Notes under the pieces: model-generated
Database searches by the model: none
The model's input: the letters and a program-made list of their open reading frames with translations, nothing else
Told to the model about the DNA's origin: nothing
Program-made: the position numbers and the translations under genes
DNA from: Sphingomonas corticis
GTDB lineage: Bacteria > Pseudomonadota > Alphaproteobacteria > Sphingomonadales > Sphingomonadaceae
Length of the DNA stretch: 64,000 nt
Direction: 5' to 3'
Assembly (NCBI RefSeq): GCF_012035195.1
Contig: NZ_JAAVJH010000003.1
Coordinates: 124,001-188,000 of the forward strand
Shown: one piece after another, positions 62,536 through 64,000 of the stretch
Layout: each line of letters opens with the position of its first letter
How positions within the stretch are numbered: the stretch's first letter is position 1

Positions 62536-62684
62536 TCGTCGCCCCCCGGGTATGCGGCGCCGTCATGCGGCGGGAGGGGCGGGCAGGGCAAGCAAGCATG
62601 TCTTGCCCGCGCGTTGCCCGGGCCTTGGCGGAACCTTGCCGGGCAGGTGGCGATTGAGCGCGCGAGCGGTGGAGGACACGAAGC

Positions 62685-63668
62685 ATGAAACTGGCGATGA
62701 TCGGCCTCGGCCGGATGGGCGGCAACATGGCGCGCCGGCTGATGGCGGCGGGGCACGAGATCGTCGCCTTCGACCGCGACGCCGACGCGGTGGCGAAGCT
62801 GGCGGCGGAGGGCGCGATCGCGGCGACCTCGCTCGACGACGTGCGCGCCAAGCTGGAACAGCCCGCGCACTGGTGGATCATGCTGCCCGCGGGCGAGATC
62901 ACCGACGCGACGATCGACGCGATCGCCGCGGGCGCGCAGCCGGGCGAGGTGGTGATCGACGGCGGCAACAGCTTCTACAAGGACGATATCCGTCGCGCCA
63001 AGGCACTGAAGGAGCGCGGCCTCGACTACGTCGACGTCGGCACGTCGGGCGGGGTGTGGGGGCGTGAGCGCGGCTATTGCATGATGATCGGCGGGCCGGA
63101 GGAGGTCGTCGCCCGGCTCGATCCCGTCTTCGCCGCGCTGGCCCCCGGCATGGGCACGATCGACCGCACCCAGGGTCGCCTCGACGGGCAGACCGACCCG
63201 CGCGCGGAGCAGGGCTATATCCACGCCGGCCCCGCGGGCGCGGGGCATTTCGTGAAGATGGTCCACAACGGCATCGAATACGGCCTGATGCAGGCCTATG
63301 CCGAGGGTTTCGACATCCTGAAGGGCAAGGCGTCGGACAAGCTTCCCGAGGACGAACGCTACGACCTGAACCTCACCGACGTCGCCGAGGTGTGGCGGCG
63401 CGGCAGCGTGATCTCCTCCTGGCTGCTCGACCTCATCGCGCTGGGCCTCGCGAAGGATGCGAAGCTGGAGCAATTCTCCGGGCACGTCGCCGATTCGGGC
63501 GAGGGGCGCTGGACCGTCGACGCCGCGATGGAGGAGGCGGTGCCCGCGCACGTGCTGACGACGGCGCTGTTCGCCCGCTATCGCAGCCGGGTGGAGAACA
63601 CCTTCGGCGACAAGATGCTGTCGGCGATGCGCTTCGGCTTCGGCGGCCACGTCGAGATCCCGCAATAG
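62685..63668 (+). CDS. gnd: 6-phosphogluconate dehydrogenase (decarboxylating), short form
   Basis: This is a 327-residue enzyme of the short bacterial type (GntZ/YqeC-like). It has the GLGRMGGNM cofactor motif near the N terminus, the DGGNS(F)Y substrate motif, VDVGTSGGVWG and the catalytic GHFVKMVHNGIEYG segment with Lys and His. It turns 6-phosphogluconate into ribulose 5-phosphate. It overlaps the next gene by one base (TAGTG). The pentose phosphate link is useful for a xylose-using cell, but a common control is not shown. Confidence 0.93.
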   Translation: MKLAMIGLGRMGGNMARRLMAAGHEIVAFDRDADAVAKLAAEGAIAATSLDDVRAKLEQPAHWWIMLPAGEITDATIDAIAAGAQPGEVVIDGGNSFYKDDIRRAKALKERGLDYVDVGTSGGVWGRERGYCMMIGGPEEVVARLDPVFAALAPGMGTIDRTQGRLDGQTDPRAEQGYIHAGPAGAGHFVKMVHNGIEYGLMQAYAEGFDILKGKASDKLPEDERYDLNLTDVAEVWRRGSVISSWLLDLIALGLAKDAKLEQFSGHVADSGEGRWTVDAAMEEAVPAHVLTTALFARYRSRVENTFGDKMLSAMRFGFGGHVEIPQ

Positions 63669-64000
63669 TGGTCGCCGCGGGTCACGGGCGCATCCGCCTC
63701 CTCGTTTCCGACCTCGACGGCACGCTGGTCGACGCGCACAAGCGCCTGACCCCCGGCACGATCGCGGCGGTGGCGCGACTGCGCGCGGCAGGCGTCGGCT
63801 TTACCGTCATCAGCGCGCGGCCGATGTCGGGCATCGTGCCGCTGCTCGGCCCGCTGGCGCTCGACGGGACGGTCGCGGCGTTCAACGGCGGGATCCTGTT
63901 CCGCCGCGACGGCACGGTCCTGTCGCGCGAGACGATCCCGCCCGCGGTCGCGCGCGGCGTGATCGCGATCGCGGCGGGGAAGGGCGTCGACACCTGGGTC
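63668..64000 (+). CDS. HAD family hydrolase, Cof type (N-terminal part)
   Basis: The gene starts at GTG 63668 on the last base of the gnd stop and runs off the right edge after 111 codons. The Cof-type motif I DLDGTLVD, ISARP and FNGG segments identify a HAD phosphatase of the Cof/sugar-phosphatase subgroup. Position after gnd hints at a sugar phosphate substrate, but this is weak. Confidence 0.85.
   Translation, partial: MVAAGHGRIRLLVSDLDGTLVDAHKRLTPGTIAAVARLRAAGVGFTVISARPMSGIVPLLGPLALDGTVAAFNGGILFRRDGTVLSRETIPPAVARGVIAIAAGKGVDTWV

Overview
The window is about 64 kb of very GC-rich, densely packed DNA. Genes often overlap by 1 or 4 bases (ATGA or GTGA junctions), and GTG and TTG starts are common. 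The gene content fits an alphaproteobacterium of the Sphingomonadaceae (Sphingomonas-like): Caulobacter-type xylose genes with a LacI-type xylose operator, Tat-exported sugar enzymes, a short glutathione-linked formaldehyde pathway, and typical sphingomonad intergenic inverted repeats. This assignment is inferred from gene content; no rRNA or tRNA lies in the window to confirm it.

Region by region. 1-2.5 kb: the end of a DUF1501 protein and a hybrid sensor histidine kinase. 2.6-8.1 kb: a caa3-type cytochrome oxidase operon (CoxB with fused cytochrome c, fused CoxA-CoxC, a small membrane protein, CtaG, a tri-haem cytochrome c), followed by a class III alcohol dehydrogenase. 9.4-15 kb: two divergent catabolic operons (two acyl-CoA dehydrogenases and a flavin monooxygenase; SDR, EthD-like protein and alpha/beta hydrolase) around a perfect palindrome. 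15-21 kb: an outer-membrane beta-barrel protein, an HNH nuclease, a ParE-like toxin-antitoxin pair, nrdB and nrdA. 21-28 kb: a small helix-turn-helix-like protein, an adenine-methyltransferase-like protein, and a surface polysaccharide group (two GT2 glycosyltransferases, a secreted beta-helix/RTX protein, a pyruvyl transferase). 28-30 kb: a Tat-exported lactonase and oxidoreductase pair.

30-53.3 kb is the centrepiece: a glucuronoxylan and xylose utilisation locus. It carries GH43, two GH3, GH67 and GH35-like glycosidases, an SGNH-CE4 double esterase, mannonate dehydratase, a sugar permease, the xylose isomerase and xylulokinase pair, and four parts of the oxidative Weimberg route (xylose dehydrogenase, xylonolactonase, xylonate dehydratase, 2-keto-3-deoxyxylonate dehydratase). 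A LacI-family regulator sits in the middle. Four near-identical operators (core TAGCGCTA, one variant TAGCGATA) stand in front of the four transcription units. Together these genes would debranch and depolymerise xylan, import the sugars, and send xylose down two routes and glucuronate towards 2-keto-3-deoxygluconate. The last Weimberg step (alpha-ketoglutarate semialdehyde dehydrogenase) and the uronate isomerase and reductase are not in the window.

53.4-64 kb: a VOC protein, S-formylglutathione hydrolase, guanylate kinase, an ATP12-type assembly chaperone, a HAD phosphatase, and a group made of an apparently exported truncated haemoglobin, a DUF3034 protein, a cupredoxin-like protein and a GGDEF-EAL membrane protein. 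A TSUP permease, 6-phosphogluconate dehydrogenase and a truncated HAD gene end the window. I saw no CRISPR array, insertion sequence or RNA gene.
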